From NCBI RefSeq assembly GCF_041021895.1, contig NZ_CP157428.1:2914001-2978000 (forward strand): a DNA stretch of 64,000 nt, read 5' to 3'. The stretch's first letter is position 1. The number at the start of each line of letters is the position of its first letter. The notes below the pieces were generated by a model. That model saw nothing but the letters and a program-made list of their open reading frames with translations, was not told where the DNA came from and searched no databases. Shown in pieces: positions 33,491-42,234 of the stretch. Both the position numbers and the translations under genes were made by a program. The stretch is from Acinetobacter sp. XH1741. Lineage in GTDB: Bacteria; Pseudomonadota; Gammaproteobacteria; Pseudomonadales; Moraxellaceae.

Positions 33491-34888
33491 TTATAAATTA
33501 CTCTGATTTATTGCAACCGCTCTGGTTGCTTTACGCTTTCGGGTCACAAATAACCCGCAAACCACGACTCCTAAAGTCACACCTAAAGATAAAGTGGTTT
33601 CATAACTATAGGCTGGCGATAAGAACATATACGCGAGCACACTTAAAATAATAATAATCACAAACCACGTAAGCCATGGAAACAACCACATTTTAAATGG
33701 AATTTCCGCTCCAACTGCTTCTAACTTATGTCTTAAGCGTAATTGTGAGAACGCAATAACCAAGTACACCAGCAAAGCAATAGACCCTGTGCTTGAGAGC
33801 AATAGACCAAAGATTTTCCCTGGGAATACATAGTTAATAACACAGCACACCAGCCCAATAAACGTTGAAGCGAACACTGCAATGGCAGGCACACCGGCAT
33901 AATTCACCTTAGTGACGGCCTGTGGCGCTTCATTACGTGTGCCTAAACGAAATAACATACGAGAAGACGTATAAATTGCAGCATTCATACAACTCGCCAC
34001 GGCGATAAATACGACCGTATCAATGATGAGCTTAGTACCCGGTACGTTTAAGCTCATTAAAACATATTGGAATGTCCCGTATTTCTGTAAGTCTGGTGAA
34101 CGCCAATCGACCAGCGAAACGGCAATAAACATTGAAACCACAAAGAAAAGAATAATACGGTACAGCACCAAGTTGGTGGCACGTCTAATTTTCTGTTTAG
34201 GGTTTGATGACTCGGCTGCGGCAATGGAGACAATTTCTACCCCAAAAAATGAAAATGCCGTAATTAAAATGGCAGATAAAACGCCTCCCATACCGTGCGG
34301 CATAAAACCTGCGTTATTGTATAAATTGGCAACGCCACTGACATTTTTAGCTAAAGGCCAAACACCTGAAATTGCCAAAATACCAATAATGATAAACCCA
34401 ATAATGGCAACTACTTTGACTAAAGAAAACCAGAACTCAAACTCACCAAAACTTTTGGTACTAAAAAAGTTGGCCAAGCTTAGGAACACAATAAAGCAAA
34501 ATGCATAGATAGAAACCGAAACGCTCGGAAACCACGAATGTAAAATTTCAGCACCAGCAATGGCTTCGACCGGAATCGCGAGTACCCAAAACCACCAATA
34601 TAACCAACCAATGGTAAAGCCTGCCCACGGGCCAATTGCTTTACGGGCATATGTAGAAAATGAACCAGTGTCCGGCTCTAAAACGGCCATTTCACCTAAC
34701 ATGCGCATCACCAGAAAAACCATAATACTGGTAATCAGGTAAGCAAGAATCACTGCGGGGCCTGCCTTGGCAATTGCAGAAGATGAACCGACAAATAAAC
34801 CTGCACCAATAACACCGCCAATACTAATCATTGTGATATGGCGATTTGAAAGTCCTTCGCCTAATTTTTTTGTTCTATCATTATTCAT
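33491..34888 (-). CDS. Amino acid permease of the AAT/GabP type (probable beta-alanine or GABA uptake)
   Basis: The 465-residue protein has twelve predicted membrane segments. It carries the APC/AAT-family opening LGEGLSNRHITMISIGGVIG then AGLFVGSSSAI, plus GPAVILAYLITSIMVFLVMR and MLGEMAVLEPDTGSF. The IAAAESSNPKQKIRRATN loop also matches. GabP-like permeases import GABA and beta-alanine by proton symport. It lies next to mmsA and a class III aminotransferase, which fits uptake of a beta- or omega-amino acid. A terminator hairpin between it and mmsA implies partly separate transcription. Confidence 0.88.
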   Translation of the reverse strand: MNNDRTKKLGEGLSNRHITMISIGGVIGAGLFVGSSSAIAKAGPAVILAYLITSIMVFLVMRMLGEMAVLEPDTGSFSTYARKAIGPWAGFTIGWLYWWFWVLAIPVEAIAGAEILHSWFPSVSVSIYAFCFIVFLSLANFFSTKSFGEFEFWFSLVKVVAIIGFIIIGILAISGVWPLAKNVSGVANLYNNAGFMPHGMGGVLSAILITAFSFFGVEIVSIAAAESSNPKQKIRRATNLVLYRIILFFVVSMFIAVSLVDWRSPDLQKYGTFQYVLMSLNVPGTKLIIDTVVFIAVASCMNAAIYTSSRMLFRLGTRNEAPQAVTKVNYAGVPAIAVFASTFIGLVCCVINYVFPGKIFGLLLSSTGSIALLVYLVIAFSQLRLRHKLEAVGAEIPFKMWLFPWLTWFVIIIILSVLAYMFLSPAYSYETTLSLGVTLGVVVCGLFVTRKRKATRAVAINQSNL

Positions 34889-34953
34889 ATTTCATTCCTT
34901 AAAAATATATCCATCAAAACAATCTATTACATGTTTAAAATCCTACAGTCATG

Positions 34954-34979
34954 AAAAAGGGAAAACCTCATGTTTTCCC
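34954..34979 (-). terminator. Rho-independent terminator after mmsA
   Basis: On the minus strand GGGAAAAC (complement of 34972-34979) and GTTTTCCC (complement of 34959-34966) form an 8-bp stem with a 5-nt loop, followed by five T residues. It sits between mmsA and the permease gene. Confidence 0.75.
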
Positions 34980-34992
34980 CTTATGGTAATTA

Positions 34993-36561
34993 TTAATTTA
35001 AAGTCGGCATTGAAAATTGCTTTGCTTCACGGACTTGAGCCGATGGCCAACGCTGGGTAATGGTTTTACGGCGTGTGTAGAAACGGACACCATCTGGACC
35101 ATAAGCATGTAAGTCACCAAACAACGAACGTTTCCAACCACCAAAGCTATGGTAAGCCACAGGAACTGGTAACGGCACATTAATCCCAACCATACCGACT
35201 TGAATATGGTTACTAAAATAACGTGCCGCTTCCCCATCACGGGTATAGATACAAGTACCATTACCATATTCGTGGTCATTAATCAGTTGCATGGCTTCTT
35301 GCATGGTATCTACACGCATAACTTGCAGTACAGGGCCAAAAATTTCTTGCTGATAACTGGTCATGTTTGGTGTGACTTGGTCAATTAAAGTTGGGCCAAC
35401 AAAGAAACCTTTTTCATAGCCTGCTGGTTTTGCATCACGGCCATCTACCACAATTTTCGCACCTTGCTGTTCTGCACTTTGAATATAAGCTTGTACTTTG
35501 TCTTTATGCACTTGCGTAATGAGTGGACCAAAGTCGTTGCTTGCATCTGCATAGTTGCCGAACTTCAATTTTTTCATTTCCTGAGTCAGCTTATCAATCA
35601 CTACATCGGCAACTTCATCACCAATCGCAACTGCCACCGAAAGTGCCATACAACGTTCGCCTGAAGACCCGAAAGCCGCGCCTAACAAGGAAGTCACCAC
35701 GTTATCAATATCGGCGTCAGGCATGATAATGGCATGGTTTTTAGCGCCGCCTAATGCTTGGCAACGTTTACCTGTTGAAGTCGCTGTACGATAAATATAT
35801 TCAGCAATTGGCGTCGACCCTACAAAGCTGACTGCCTGTATACGAGGATGATGCAATAAAGCATCTACCGCTTCTTTGTCACCATTGACCACATTAAACA
35901 CGCCGTCAGGTAAGCCCGCCTGTTTTAATAACTCTGCAAGGTATAAAACCACAGAAGGCGCTTTTTCAGAAGGTTTTAAAATAAAGCAGTTACCGCAGAC
36001 CAGCGCCATCGGGAACATCCATAGCGCCACCATGGCAGGAAAGTTAAATGGTGTGATGCCAGCCACAACACCTAGCGGCTGGAACTCGCTCCATGAGTCG
36101 ATATCAGGGCCAACATTTTTTGAAAACTCACCTTTTAAAAGCTCTGGTGCGCCGCAAGCATATTCAACATTTTCTATACCGCGTTGCAATTCACCTTGAG
36201 CATCATGAGAAATTTTACCGTGCTCTTGTCCAATCAAAGCGCAAATCTTTTCGGCATTTTGCTCTAATAATTGTTTGAACTTGAACATAACACGCGCACG
36301 TTTAATAACTGGCGTATCTCGCCATGCAGGAAATGCTTGCTCGGCTACCTGAACTGCTTCATTTACCGTTTGCACATCTGCAATTTCGACTTCTTTCGTA
36401 ATTTCACCCGTCGCAGGATTGTAAACTGGCTGTTTTTTTGCCGATTTAGAGACAATTCTTCCTTGAATGAAATGCCCTAGCACTTTTTTGGCTTGTTCAC
36501 TATGCGTATCGTTTTCAGTTGAAACGTCGTCATAGCTAAAATTTTCTAGGCCATTCGTCAT
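34993..36561 (-). CDS. mmsA: CoA-acylating (methyl)malonate-semialdehyde dehydrogenase
   Basis: The 522-residue protein is an aldehyde dehydrogenase of the MmsA type: an N-terminal VLGHFIQGRIVSK, NPATGEITKEVEIA, EFQPLGVVAGITPFNFPAMV, and the catalytic cysteine in FGSSGERCMALSVAV. IQVGMVGINVPLPVPVAYHS near the C-terminus is diagnostic of MmsA. It converts malonic or methylmalonic semialdehyde plus CoA and NAD+ to acetyl- or propionyl-CoA with loss of CO2. It lies 107 bp downstream of an omega-amino acid aminotransferase gene; together they fit beta-alanine degradation. The N-terminus is about 20 residues longer than usual. Confidence 0.92.
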   Translation of the reverse strand: MTNGLENFSYDDVSTENDTHSEQAKKVLGHFIQGRIVSKSAKKQPVYNPATGEITKEVEIADVQTVNEAVQVAEQAFPAWRDTPVIKRARVMFKFKQLLEQNAEKICALIGQEHGKISHDAQGELQRGIENVEYACGAPELLKGEFSKNVGPDIDSWSEFQPLGVVAGITPFNFPAMVALWMFPMALVCGNCFILKPSEKAPSVVLYLAELLKQAGLPDGVFNVVNGDKEAVDALLHHPRIQAVSFVGSTPIAEYIYRTATSTGKRCQALGGAKNHAIIMPDADIDNVVTSLLGAAFGSSGERCMALSVAVAIGDEVADVVIDKLTQEMKKLKFGNYADASNDFGPLITQVHKDKVQAYIQSAEQQGAKIVVDGRDAKPAGYEKGFFVGPTLIDQVTPNMTSYQQEIFGPVLQVMRVDTMQEAMQLINDHEYGNGTCIYTRDGEAARYFSNHIQVGMVGINVPLPVPVAYHSFGGWKRSLFGDLHAYGPDGVRFYTRRKTITQRWPSAQVREAKQFSMPTLN

Positions 36562-36668
36562 TGTTGTTACTCCTTACTACAATTAGTTTTCAGATCAAGC
36601 TGTATTTTTCATTTGGTTTTTAAAGAGCATCTATAGAACTTACCGATGCTCATAAATATCTATAAGCC

Positions 36669-38051
36669 TTAATTCACGTGATAAAGCGCATCGCCCACGG
36701 CATTCAGTAAGCGGTCAATATCAGCCTCTGTGCTGTTAAACATTGGACCGAATTGAAGCGTGTCGCCTCCAAAGCGAACATAGAATCCTTCTTTCCACAG
36801 CTTCATACCAATTTCAAAGCCTCGGATTGTGGCGTCGCCATCACGAGGGGCTAATTGCAAAGCACCGATCAAACCACAGTTGCGAATATCTAAAATGTGC
36901 GGTGCGCCTTTTAAGCCATGTAGCGTTTTTTCAAAACTTGGGGCCAATGCCGCAGATTGAGCCAATAGGTTTTTCTTTTCTAAAACTTCAAGCGCAGCTA
37001 AAGCGGCTGCACAAGCCACGGGATGTGCCGAATAGGTATAGCCGTGAGTAAACTCAATGGCATGCTCTGGTAAATCTTGCTGCATAAAAGCAGAGTAAAT
37101 TTCGCGGCTTGCCACCACTCCACCTAAAGGAATAGCACCATTGGTCACTTGTTTAGCAAAATTCAAAATATCTGGTGTGACCCCAAAATATTCTGCCGCC
37201 GTCCACGTTCCTAAACGGCCAAACCCTGTAATCACCTCATCAAAAATTAACAAGATGTCATGCTGGTCACAGATCTCTCTTAAACGCTGTAAATAACCTG
37301 TTGGCGGTACAATACAACCTGCCGAACCAGAAATAGGCTCCACAATGACGGCTGCAATGTTTGAAGCGTCATGTAGTTCAATTAACTTAAGCATTTCATT
37401 GGCAAGTTCTACCCCACCTGTTTCTGCACAGCCTTTGGTAAAAGTTAAATTTGGCTGCAAGGTATGCGGTAAATGGTCTACATCCATCAGTTGACCAAAC
37501 ATTTTACGGTTACCACCAATACCACCTAGGCTTGTTCCCGCAACGTTTACACCATGGTAACCACGCGCACGACCAATCAATTTGGTTTTGCTTGGTTTAC
37601 CTTTAATACGCCAATAAGCACGTGCCATTTTGATAGCAGTATCGGCTGACTCTGAACCTGAGTTGGTAAAAAACACATGTTGTAGTTTTTCAGGCATATG
37701 CTGAACGATTTTATCTGCCAGCTTAAAAGACAACGGATGACCAAACTGAAAAGCTGGTGAATAATCTAGCTGACCTAACTGAGCACTCACCGCTTGTTGA
37801 ATTTCCGGCAAGGTATGGCCTGCACCACAAGTCCATAAACCTGAAAGTGAGTCATAAATTTCACGGCCCGAATCATCAATCAAATACGACCCTTTTGCGC
37901 CCACAATCATGCGTGGATCTTTGGCAAAGTTTCGATTTGCAGAAAATGGCATCCAATGTGCCTGATAATTTAATTGCATCTTATTATTAGATTGAACTGC
38001 TTCTGAAGCATGCTCAGCGTCGCTAAATTTATCCGTATCAAACATAATCAT
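36669..38051 (-). CDS. Class III aminotransferase (probable beta-alanine:pyruvate aminotransferase)
   Basis: The 460-residue class III PLP enzyme has DSLSGLWTCGAGHTLPEIQQ near the N-terminus, TNSGSESADTAIKMARAYWR (phosphate-binding), LLIFDEVITGFGRLG (Asp for the pyridine N), and LNFAKQVTNGAIPLGGVVAS with the Schiff-base Lys. HGYTYSAHPVACAAAL follows. This set matches omega-amino acid:pyruvate (BauA-type) aminotransferases. Next to mmsA, the likely reaction is beta-alanine plus pyruvate to malonic semialdehyde plus alanine. Divergent from it is a LysR regulator. Confidence 0.9.
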   Translation of the reverse strand: MIMFDTDKFSDAEHASEAVQSNNKMQLNYQAHWMPFSANRNFAKDPRMIVGAKGSYLIDDSGREIYDSLSGLWTCGAGHTLPEIQQAVSAQLGQLDYSPAFQFGHPLSFKLADKIVQHMPEKLQHVFFTNSGSESADTAIKMARAYWRIKGKPSKTKLIGRARGYHGVNVAGTSLGGIGGNRKMFGQLMDVDHLPHTLQPNLTFTKGCAETGGVELANEMLKLIELHDASNIAAVIVEPISGSAGCIVPPTGYLQRLREICDQHDILLIFDEVITGFGRLGTWTAAEYFGVTPDILNFAKQVTNGAIPLGGVVASREIYSAFMQQDLPEHAIEFTHGYTYSAHPVACAAALAALEVLEKKNLLAQSAALAPSFEKTLHGLKGAPHILDIRNCGLIGALQLAPRDGDATIRGFEIGMKLWKEGFYVRFGGDTLQFGPMFNSTEADIDRLLNAVGDALYHVN

Positions 38052-38062
38052 TCCTGTTTATT

Positions 38063-38113
38063 TTCAAATTATGGTTTGAGTGTACATAGCGTGTTAAGTT
38101 TGATAAATTCAAA
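38063..38113. promoter_or_regulatory. LysR-type operator candidates in divergent promoter
   Basis: The 97-bp spacer between the aminotransferase and LysR genes holds TCAAA-N6-TTTGA (about 38063-38079) and TTTGA-N5-TCAAA (38099-38113), both interrupted dyads. LysR regulators recognise such dyads at divergent promoters; assignment is positional. Confidence 0.5.
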
Positions 38114-38148
38114 TTATCTTGAGTTTAGATTTAAAAAAACAAAACTAA

Positions 38149-39066
38149 ATGAAACCTAAAAAATTAAATCAAGTCACTGATTTTGATATAAAACTTCTCA
38201 AAATATTTAAAACGGTTTGCGACTGTCATAGTTTTACATCTGCTGAAAGTATTTTAGGTATTAGCCGCTCTGCAATTAGTTTGCATATGGGTGATTTAGA
38301 AAATCGATTGGGCATTCGACTATGCCAGCGAGGTCGTGCGGGATTTGCCCTGACAGACGAAGGACGAGAAATTTTAGAATATATCGAAGTGCTCACAGCA
38401 GCCATTGAAGACTTCCGCTCTAAAGTCAATCAAATGCATAACCGCCTTAAGGGTGAGTTTAATATCGGCATTATTAACAACCTTGTGACTATGCCTAGGG
38501 GGTATATCACCAACACCTTGACTCAACTTGCCGAGGAACACGCGGAAGTTATTATTAATATTAGTATGAGCACCCTTTCAGATATTGAATGCCGCGTGCT
38601 GGATAACCGTTTACATTCGGGCGTTATTCCCCTTGTGACGCCTTTGTCTGGTTTAGACTATTTCGATTTATATAGTGAAAGTTCATTTTTATACTGCGGC
38701 AAAAACCATCCTTTATTTAACCAATGTAGCAGCATCAATTTAAATGAGTTAAAAAAATGGCAAGCGATTCTGCCTAATTATGCCATTACATCGGAAGCGG
38801 CAAAGTTACATCAGCTTTTAGACTGTAAAGCGACTGCAAGTGACCGCGAAGGTATCGCCTTTCTAATTTTAACTGGCAAATTCTTAGGTTTTTTACCCGA
38901 CCACTATGCAAAAAAATGGGTAGAAGATGGTGTGATGCAACCTGTTGCAAAAGACAAAATGCACTACAGCACCCCTATATGCTTAATTACGCATAAAGGC
39001 AAAAACCACAATAATATTTTAAAAACCTTTATGGATATGCTTGAGAAACGAATCAGCAATAATTAA
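38149..39066 (+). CDS. LysR family transcriptional regulator
   Basis: The 305-residue protein has the LysR helix-turn-helix at residues 10-70: FKTVCDCHSFTSAESILGIS then RSAISLHMGDLENRLGIRLC and FALTDEGREIL. A periplasmic-binding-protein-like effector domain follows from about residue 95. It is divergent from the aminotransferase/mmsA genes, so it is the likely activator of beta-alanine catabolism. The effector is unknown (perhaps beta-alanine or a semialdehyde). Confidence 0.92.
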   Translation: MKPKKLNQVTDFDIKLLKIFKTVCDCHSFTSAESILGISRSAISLHMGDLENRLGIRLCQRGRAGFALTDEGREILEYIEVLTAAIEDFRSKVNQMHNRLKGEFNIGIINNLVTMPRGYITNTLTQLAEEHAEVIINISMSTLSDIECRVLDNRLHSGVIPLVTPLSGLDYFDLYSESSFLYCGKNHPLFNQCSSINLNELKKWQAILPNYAITSEAAKLHQLLDCKATASDREGIAFLILTGKFLGFLPDHYAKKWVEDGVMQPVAKDKMHYSTPICLITHKGKNHNNILKTFMDMLEKRISNN

Positions 39067-39312
39067 AAATAGTTATATATAGATAGAAAGATATAGATAA
39101 TTTTATAAACAATGAATCTTTTTATTTAAAAAAACTTCATAATAGAGATTCATAAAAGCAAAGCTTAATATCGCCTATTTAGATAAAAATGACTATTGAG
39201 TATACTCCAGTCTACTTAATATTTAATAAATATCATTTAACGACCTGTTTTTAATAAATAAAAAATATATAATCACGCCCGCAAAGTAAACATAAATACT
39301 TAAGGTTTATTC

Positions 39313-40434
39313 ATGAAAAAAATTTCAACTTTAGCAGTTTCTATTTCATTTATTATGTTAACGGGGTGCGGTGGAGGCAGTTCAAGCTCTAATAATACTG
39401 AAAATGTATCATCGCAAGCTCAAGGGCAATCTACTCAAAATGTAAATAGTCTAAAGTGTGATAGAGGTATTCTCTTAAACTCTACGCTTTCAACCAATAC
39501 AATTTTTGATGAAACGCTATATTCTCTTACTTTTAGATCTAAGGAAATTTCTTCAGGAAATCTTCCAACTTCAATTCCACAACTTTATGCATATGAAATT
39601 AAAAGAAATGATCAAATGTTATATGCTTATCCAAAAGCAATTTACAATATAACTGCTGATGAAATTGAAACTACTTTAGCTGCGGATATTGTACAAAGTT
39701 ATGACCTTAACTCTTTCGGTCTTTTTACTAAAAAGAATTACCAAAAGCAAAATAATGGATGGCCTTTAGGTTATGTTGTAGCTTCACAAGGCTCACAAAT
39801 TACGACGGCTCAATTTAATGACACTTGTAATTTAAATTCATATAACATTAGTTACGATTACGAAAAAATTGATGTTTCTGGTAAAAAAATATCTGACATT
39901 TTCCCATCAAATATTTTAACAAGTAATCCTAAAAATATAGACTACCTATATATTAGTAATCGCTTTACTGAAACACTTAAAAATAATCAAGCTGCTTTTA
40001 CGAACTTAGTAAATAGTAATGCGACTTTCCCAAGTGGTTCTTTTATTTATGTTCCAAAGTCTGTTGTTTATAACAATACCGAATTTTATTTCTTTGATAG
40101 CGATAGTACTAATTTCAAAACTGTAGTTGAATGGCAACAAGCTCTTTATCCAAAGGCCAAATATACATTTGATACTGTTGCTGGCTACAATGTAACTTAC
40201 TCTGTAGACAGTGCAGGAAATCAAATTTATTCGGGTGGTAAAGATCCTGCTATTGAAATGAATGGCAAAATTTACGATGGTGAATGGCAAGTTAAAGGTA
40301 ATGTTGTTTCTGAAACATACGGTGAACCAGCAATTATGTCGACCACTAACTATCAAACAAAAGGAAAATTTGCTTTATACAATAAAGCGAGTTATGACTT
40401 TATTGCTGCCCAAATCCAGACTTACTATAAGTAA
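39313..40434 (+). CDS. Lipoprotein of unknown function (373 aa)
   Basis: The signal peptide MKKISTLAVSISFIMLTGC ends in a lipobox (LTGC), followed by a Gly/Ser-rich linker GGGSSSSNN, so it should be lipid-anchored. The mature protein is polar and Tyr/Asn-rich with many beta-strand-like stretches (KFALYNKASYDFIAAQIQ at the end) and two Cys (KCDRG, DTCNLN). I recognise no domain. Low GC like its neighbours. A 13-bp stem terminator follows. Confidence 0.8.
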   Translation: MKKISTLAVSISFIMLTGCGGGSSSSNNTENVSSQAQGQSTQNVNSLKCDRGILLNSTLSTNTIFDETLYSLTFRSKEISSGNLPTSIPQLYAYEIKRNDQMLYAYPKAIYNITADEIETTLAADIVQSYDLNSFGLFTKKNYQKQNNGWPLGYVVASQGSQITTAQFNDTCNLNSYNISYDYEKIDVSGKKISDIFPSNILTSNPKNIDYLYISNRFTETLKNNQAAFTNLVNSNATFPSGSFIYVPKSVVYNNTEFYFFDSDSTNFKTVVEWQQALYPKAKYTFDTVAGYNVTYSVDSAGNQIYSGGKDPAIEMNGKIYDGEWQVKGNVVSETYGEPAIMSTTNYQTKGKFALYNKASYDFIAAQIQTYYK

Positions 40435-40448
40435 AATTTAAAAACTGT

Positions 40449-40485
40449 ATATCCCAAAGTAACTTGCTAAGGTACTTTGGGATAT
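40449..40485. terminator. Terminator between convergent lipoprotein and TetR genes
   Basis: ATATCCCAAAGTA (40449-40461) pairs perfectly with TACTTTGGGATAT (40473-40485) around an 11-nt loop. It lies between the lipoprotein gene (plus) and the TetR gene (minus) and may serve both. Confidence 0.7.
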
Positions 40486-40489
40486 TTAC

Positions 40490-41050
40490 TTAACCCCGCC
40501 CTATCTTCAGTAAAAAGTAATCTAAGGCTTTATCTGGTTCCCCCATACCGCTGTTATCTAAAAGCTGGATAATTGCGCCGTCAATCATATATAAAAAGAG
40601 TCTGGCGTCATTAAAAGAAGCATCTTTTTTTAACTGTCTGAGCTGGCTATAAATTTCATTGGTAAGCCACATTCTATATCTCACCGCGGTCTGAAAAGCA
40701 TTTGGATAACTGGTTTTAGTTTCAAAAAGTGCCTTAAATAATAAGTAATATGGCCCTTCTAAATCGGTATGTAAGTAATAAAGTTTCTTAAGTTTATCTG
40801 TGGCGACTGTGTGATGATCATACTCGATCATTTCAATTACTTGGTCTTGGAGTCGTTCTTTTTGCACGATTAGACAGATATCAATGAAGCGTTGTTTAGA
40901 GTGAAAATAGTTATAAAAGGTCATTTTTGTGACTTCTGTTTCTTTCACTATTTTGTCGACACCGACTATGTGAAACCCACCGTGATGAAACAGATGAATC
41001 CCTTTATTTACAGCTTGTAAGGCACGTGTTGAGAGAACTAAATTTTGCAT
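40490..41050 (-). CDS. TetR/AcrR family regulator, copy B of a paralogous pair
   Basis: From the ATG at 41050 the product is 186 residues. The helix-turn-helix region reads HIVGVDKIVKETEVTKMTFY then NYFHSKQRF. It is paralogous to the regulator at 10962-11513 along its whole length. The open frame extends to 41167 through the conserved leader, but the family-like sequence and the TTATAACGGTAAAA context before the ATG set the start at 41050. As in copy A, a C4-like RNA element lies divergently upstream. The ligand and target are unknown. Confidence 0.85.
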   Translation of the reverse strand: MQNLVLSTRALQAVNKGIHLFHHGGFHIVGVDKIVKETEVTKMTFYNYFHSKQRFIDICLIVQKERLQDQVIEMIEYDHHTVATDKLKKLYYLHTDLEGPYYLLFKALFETKTSYPNAFQTAVRYRMWLTNEIYSQLRQLKKDASFNDARLFLYMIDGAIIQLLDNSGMGEPDKALDYFLLKIGRG

Positions 41051-41103
41051 ATTTTTACCGTTATAAAATAAATTTTTGTTGTTTCTCAATGAAATAAAAA
41101 AAC

Positions 41104-41179
41104 TGTGCCCTTTCTGGGAGAAAAAAAGGCACAGCAAAGCCGTAAGACTGTGCTTGGCACATCTCAAGTTTTATTGTTG
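41104..41179 (-). promoter_or_regulatory. Conserved leader upstream of TetR copy B
   Basis: Nearly identical to 11562-11637. It contains GTGCC (41105-41109 on plus) and GGCAC (41128-41132) hairpin arms and, on the coding strand, a short reading frame starting MCQAQSYGFAVPFFLPERAQ that ends in TAA just before the TetR ATG. In copy A the corresponding frame runs into tetR. This suggests a translated leader peptide; the function is not known. Confidence 0.55.
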
Positions 41180-41273
41180 ATGCAATTTTTTTGAGCCGTA
41201 ATGACTTAAAGCCTGAAAAGCTAATAGCCCTTCAAACTGTTTAAAGATGATTTAAGTTGTGTCGTTATAGCTT

Positions 41274-41290
41274 TTGGCAATGGCTGCCAA
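41274..41290. promoter_or_regulatory. Inverted repeat TTGGC-N7-GCCAA, copy B
   Basis: TTGGC (41274-41278) and GCCAA (41286-41290), with the same spacing as at 11725-11741 but a different centre. It may be an operator or promoter part for the C4-like transcript. Confidence 0.5.
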
Positions 41291-41351
41291 GAAATAATGA
41301 ATGTACAAAGCCAACTCCTTTTTATTGGGAGTTCTGCCAGACATTAAAATT

Positions 41352-41434
41352 ATGGTGGCAGAACGAAAAGGGGTTAGCAGACTGGTCAAACGTGGCCAGC
41401 ACACCCGAAGGTGTCCCCCTCCCGTTCCGCCGCA
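41352..41434 (+). ncRNA. C4-like antisense RNA, copy B
   Basis: The same cloverleaf as copy A. GGTGG (41354-41358) pairs with CCGCC (41427-41431), including one G-U where copy A has A-U. A CTGG/CCAG hairpin and the ACACC-CGAA-GGTGT hairpin follow. Segment 41374-41384 pairs with 41491-41501 (11 bp, one wobble) and 41386-41393 with 41481-41488 (8 bp perfect). These bases differ from copy A, yet pairing is kept. The b' segment 41401-41421 is only partly matched by 41435-41452. Same C4 (phage P1/P7) inference as copy A, not tested against a covariance model. Confidence 0.7.
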
Positions 41435-41538
41435 GAGGGGGCACGAGGGCACAACACTAAAAGTATGAAACTTTTAATGTACGTTTGATGCGGTCTGCTA
41501 AAACCGACTGGCAATATAGGCCAGCATGCAAAGGATAA
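41435..41538 (+). other. C4 target segments and mini-ORF, copy B
   Basis: Holds the predicted b (41435-41452) and a (41481-41501) target segments. An ATG at 41488 opens a 16-codon frame, MRSAKTDWQYRPACKG, ending at 41538. Its body matches the end of the reading frame in copy A (RSATTDWQCRPAGKE). The start overlaps target segment a, where RNA pairing would block translation. Confidence 0.5.
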
Positions 41539-41835
41539 TAGTCACTCTATTTGTCGTCAAGCACAAAAAGTGACAACTGTTTTAAAATAAATCAGTCAAA
41601 GTATTTGATAAATCAGTGGGTTTTAAGATGAACTACAAAATCTACGGGTAAAGTGAGAGGTTGTTATTTCTATAGATTTTTTAAAAATAATTGAGTTCAG
41701 CAATAAACAGATAGAGCTAATTTATGCAGTACCTAATTAAAATGAATATGAAAAATAAGCCTCTTACTCGTAGTTGGCTTGAGGCTTGGTAAATTCATCT
41801 CAATAGCACCTGTTTAAAGATGCTACACAAAATAA
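41539..41835. other. Intergenic region
   Basis: Nearly 300 bp without a credible gene. AAGCCTC (about 41758) and GAGGCTT (about 41782) form a loose inverted repeat that may terminate the minus-strand gene at 41836. No promoter or RNA gene is evident beyond the end of the C4-like cassette. Confidence 0.4.
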
Positions 41836-42219
41836 TTAATGGTTCTTTTTAGAGAATTTATGACCTTTAGGAAGTGGAGCATCACATGGCTGATCCGTCT
41901 TTACATCGACCATTTTCACTGGCCCATCATTGTAGACCGTTACTTTACAGCCTTTTACAACATATTCCTGTTCAATACCACCGTACCTTTCATCATCAGA
42001 AACGGGAGCTACAGAAGTTACACCATAACAAGCTCCATCAGCACCACATTCAACCTCTACTCCACTAACATCAGCTCCACCCGCTTCTGCCACTTCTGCT
42101 CCAGCAGCTTCCATTGCATCAACCTCTTCAACCTGTGTCTTTGCTGCATATGCATTTGAAAGACTCATCATCAGAAAAACTGCAAGAAAGAACTTACTAC
42201 TGCGATTTATTGAATTCAT
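41836..42219 (-). CDS. Small exported Cys-containing protein, hypothetical
   Basis: The 127-residue product has a signal peptide (SSKFFLAVFLMMSLSNAYAA) and a mature part with an Ala/Glu/Gly-rich stretch (VDAMEAAGAEVAEAGGADVS) and four Cys (ECGADGACYG, VKGCKVTVYN, DQPCDAPLP). It ends in a basic KGHKFSKKNH tail. I do not recognise the family. It is the first gene of the AT-rich array downstream of the haemagglutinin locus, on the same strand as that locus. Confidence 0.65.
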   Translation of the reverse strand: MNSINRSSKFFLAVFLMMSLSNAYAAKTQVEEVDAMEAAGAEVAEAGGADVSGVEVECGADGACYGVTSVAPVSDDERYGGIEQEYVVKGCKVTVYNDGPVKMVDVKTDQPCDAPLPKGHKFSKKNH

Positions 42220-42234
42220 GTTTTATCCATAGCT

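Noticed and set aside
34023..34508. 161-codon plus-strand ORF
   Set aside because: Opposite-strand shadow of the GabP-like permease.
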